This document shows positions 6,501 to 7,221 of a DNA stretch of 7,221 bases, piece by piece. Source of the DNA: Bacteroidota bacterium (GTDB taxonomy: Bacteria; Bacteroidota; Bacteroidia; Bacteroidales; Prolixibacteraceae). The translations under genes were made by a program, and so were the position numbers. The stretch covers positions 1-7,221 of the forward strand of contig JAUZOB010000168.1 of assembly GCA_030706665.1 (NCBI GenBank), given 5' to 3'. Position 1 is the first letter of the stretch. Each line of letters begins with the position of its first letter. The notes beneath the pieces are model-generated. The model was not told the DNA's origin and ran no database searches. It saw nothing but the letters and a program-made list of their open reading frames with translations.

Positions 6501-6750
6501 AATGACGTCTCTCGCCTTTATTGTAGGATTATCCCCTCTAATATTCTCCAGTGGTGCCGGAGCCAATGGAAACAAATCAATTGGAACGGGAGCAATAGGC
6601 GGGATGTTAGTAGGGACAGCATTCGGGGTGCTGATTATTCCGATTCTATTCATCATCTTTCAGATACTTCAGGAAAAAGTCACCAAGACTTCTGCTTCTA
6701 CTTCTCAAAGAGAACAGGAGCAGACTATCAAGGAAGAACTTGAAGAATAA
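3580..6750 (+). CDS. RND multidrug efflux transporter, AcrB/MexB-like (HAE1 family)
   Basis: A full-length 1056-residue inner-membrane RND pump; AcrB is 1049. It begins MFRKFIERPILSTVISIIIFILG, the usual cytoplasmic start and TM1. A large periplasmic loop carries SQYPNIAPPTIRVSASYPGA. TM2-TM6 follow (from about 338), then TM7 (about 536-556), a second periplasmic loop with FVPEEDMGTVF, and TM8-TM12. The proton-relay residues are intact: Asp405-Asp406 in GIVVDDAIVVVE (TM4), Lys939 in LLAKNAILIVEFA (TM10), and Arg971 and Thr976 in TRLRPILMTSLAF (TM11). GIVVDDAIVVVE with drug-type loops points to HAE1 rather than metal (HME) pumps. The tail is short and charged. The pump should form a trimer driven by proton-motive force, taking substrates to the adaptor and channel encoded on either side. 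The channel gene starts 7 or 31 bases after this stop. Actual drugs, bile salts or other substrates cannot be read from the sequence. Confidence 0.97.
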   Translation: MFRKFIERPILSTVISIIIFILGLLGLFSLPVSQYPNIAPPTIRVSASYPGANADVVLKSVIVPLEEQINGATDMTYMTSSAANDGTASISVFFKVGRDPDMAAVDVQNRVSRATKLLPKEVTQAGVTVAKRQTSQLLVFSIYSDNPALDETFIQNYSLINILPQVQRISGVGDASVFGSRNYSMRIWLKPEVMASYGLVPEDVNNALDEQNIEAAPGKFGENGKQTFEYVIKYKGRLQSPEEFENIVIRSNTNGQILRLKDIARIELGALSYTSSTNTDGKPGISVAVYQAAGSNAQDVINDVKKVLKDASATFPPGVKYETLQDTNEFLDASIHNVVETLIEAFLLVFLVVFIFLQDLRSTLIPAIAVPVAIIGTFFFLDLFGFTINLLTLFALILAIGIVVDDAIVVVEAVHAKMDAGAPTAKRATIDAMGEITGAIISITLVMAAVFLPVTFLSGTAGVFYRQFGITLAVAIVISAINALTLSPALCVLFLKPGNGSSLKQKGVMRKFYGAFNASFSALTERYKKTLSFLVLKKWIALLILASFTILLVVLMKTSRSAFVPEEDMGTVFTDIQLQPGSSLDRTKAVADKIDSIIGTVSEIKARTKTVGRGLISGTGSTYAGFIIKLKPWDDRKGQKHNIKSIIAELYAKTAGIKDAKILFIAPPTLSGFSLSGGFSMELQDRGGNGVQALSKVSDRFLAALRKRPEIQKAITSFNPNFPQYQIDVNVAKCKESGVSISSLLSTLQGYYGGIYASDFNEFGKQYRVMVQADPQYRTDPASLNGIYVRNDQGRMAPISEFITLKKVFGPETISRFNMYTDISITGSPQKGYSTGDAIAAIQQVAKEVLPAGYGYEFSGMTREEVSVGHQSVIVFILCVIFVYFLLAAQYESYIIPFSVILSLPVGLSGTFLFAKIMNIDNNIYLQISLIMLIGLLAKNAILIVEFALQRRRRGMSIRNAAIEGAFTRLRPILMTSLAFIVGLSPLIFSSGAGANGNKSIGTGAIGGMLVGTAFGVLIIPILFIIFQILQEKVTKTSASTSQREQEQTIKEELEE

Positions 6751-6781
6751 TTTTTAAATGTGTATCAATAAGTCTATACGA

Positions 6782-7221
6782 ATGAATCAAAAATATTTTA
6801 AACTCATCTTGATTCTTCTTTCCGCAGGAGTATTAATGACTTCCTGTGGTGGGATTAACCGAACCTATCAACGCCCGGATTTAAAAACGGATGGATTATA
6901 TCGGGACATAAATACTGCCGACTCTACCGGAATCGGATCATTGCCTTGGAAAACTGTTTTCAATGATCCTGATTTACAAAATCTTATTCAGGAAGGGTTG
7001 TCTAAGAACATCGATTTGCTGGTTGCCATAGAGCGAGTTAAAGAAGCAGAAGCAACACTTACACAGAGTAACTCTGCATTATACCCATCGCTTAATGCCG
7101 GCGTTAATGCCGTAATCACTCATTCAAAAGCTTCCTCTAAAGCTCCTCAACCCGGATATAGTGACATTACATTGTCGTCAAGCTGGGAAATTGATCTATG
7201 GGGAAAACTTCGCAGCAATAA
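6782..7221 (+). CDS. Outer-membrane efflux channel lipoprotein, OprM/NodT type (3' truncated)
   Basis: The frame from the ATG at 6782 stays open to the window edge, giving 146 residues of a protein that should be roughly 450-480 long. A hydrophobic signal (residues 6-19) leads to LMTSC, with Cys22 as the lipidation site, then GGINRTYQRPDL. The family pattern follows: PWKTVFNDPDLQNLIQEGL, then NIDLLVAIERVKEAEATL and ALYPSLNAGVN (helix-barrel segments), and SSSWEIDLWGKLRSN. Such trimeric channels form the outer-membrane exit duct of RND pumps. An in-frame ATG at 6758, only seven bases after the transporter stop, would add eight residues (MCINKSIR). I prefer 6782 because it gives a typical-length signal peptide, but neither start has a clear ribosome site. 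Spacing shows it belongs to the pump operon. Family call firm; start uncertain. Confidence 0.93.
   Translation, partial: MNQKYFKLILILLSAGVLMTSCGGINRTYQRPDLKTDGLYRDINTADSTGIGSLPWKTVFNDPDLQNLIQEGLSKNIDLLVAIERVKEAEATLTQSNSALYPSLNAGVNAVITHSKASSKAPQPGYSDITLSSSWEIDLWGKLRSN

Overview
The window looks like Bacteroidota, most likely order Bacteroidales. The evidence is moderate-to-low GC, start codons without clear Shine-Dalgarno sequences, a TTTC/N19/TATCCTTG promoter close to the Bacteroidota -33/-7 consensus, and protein sequences resembling Bacteroides/Parabacteroides-type homologues. Genus cannot be fixed from the sequence alone. All convincing genes are on the + strand.

Layout: (1) 1-147 is the 3' end of a probable Gfo/Idh/MocA-type oxidoreductase, closed by a hairpin terminator at 171-204. 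(2) 148-771 is a long stretch with no convincing gene. It holds a 28-bp direct repeat with 66-bp period, a perfect 12-bp AT-rich inverted repeat, short CCGTTCCTT repeats, and a promoter just before the next gene. (3) 772-2049 is a monocistronic-looking gene for an iron-sulfur L-cysteine desulfidase of the CyuA/YhaM (UPF0597) family. (4) 2050-2381 is an intergenic region with an unusually long nested inverted repeat (2095-2221) and two compact palindromes. (5) 2382 to the window end is an operon for a tripartite RND efflux pump: periplasmic adaptor lipoprotein, inner-membrane RND transporter, and an outer-membrane channel lipoprotein cut by the window edge.

The three efflux proteins should form one envelope-spanning pump. 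The transporter captures substrates from the periplasm or inner membrane using proton-motive force, the adaptor bridges, and the OprM/NodT-type channel exports them. The desulfidase is metabolically separate (cysteine to pyruvate, sulfide and ammonia). No regulator gene is visible beside either unit, so the palindromes in the two intergenic regions are the only local hints of control.

The coding content is ordinary for this phylum, and I see no clearly new multi-gene system. The most noteworthy unexplained signals are non-coding: the 127-nt nested inverted repeat between the desulfidase and the pump, the palindromes ahead of the pump and the desulfidase, and the repeat-rich gap at 205-620.
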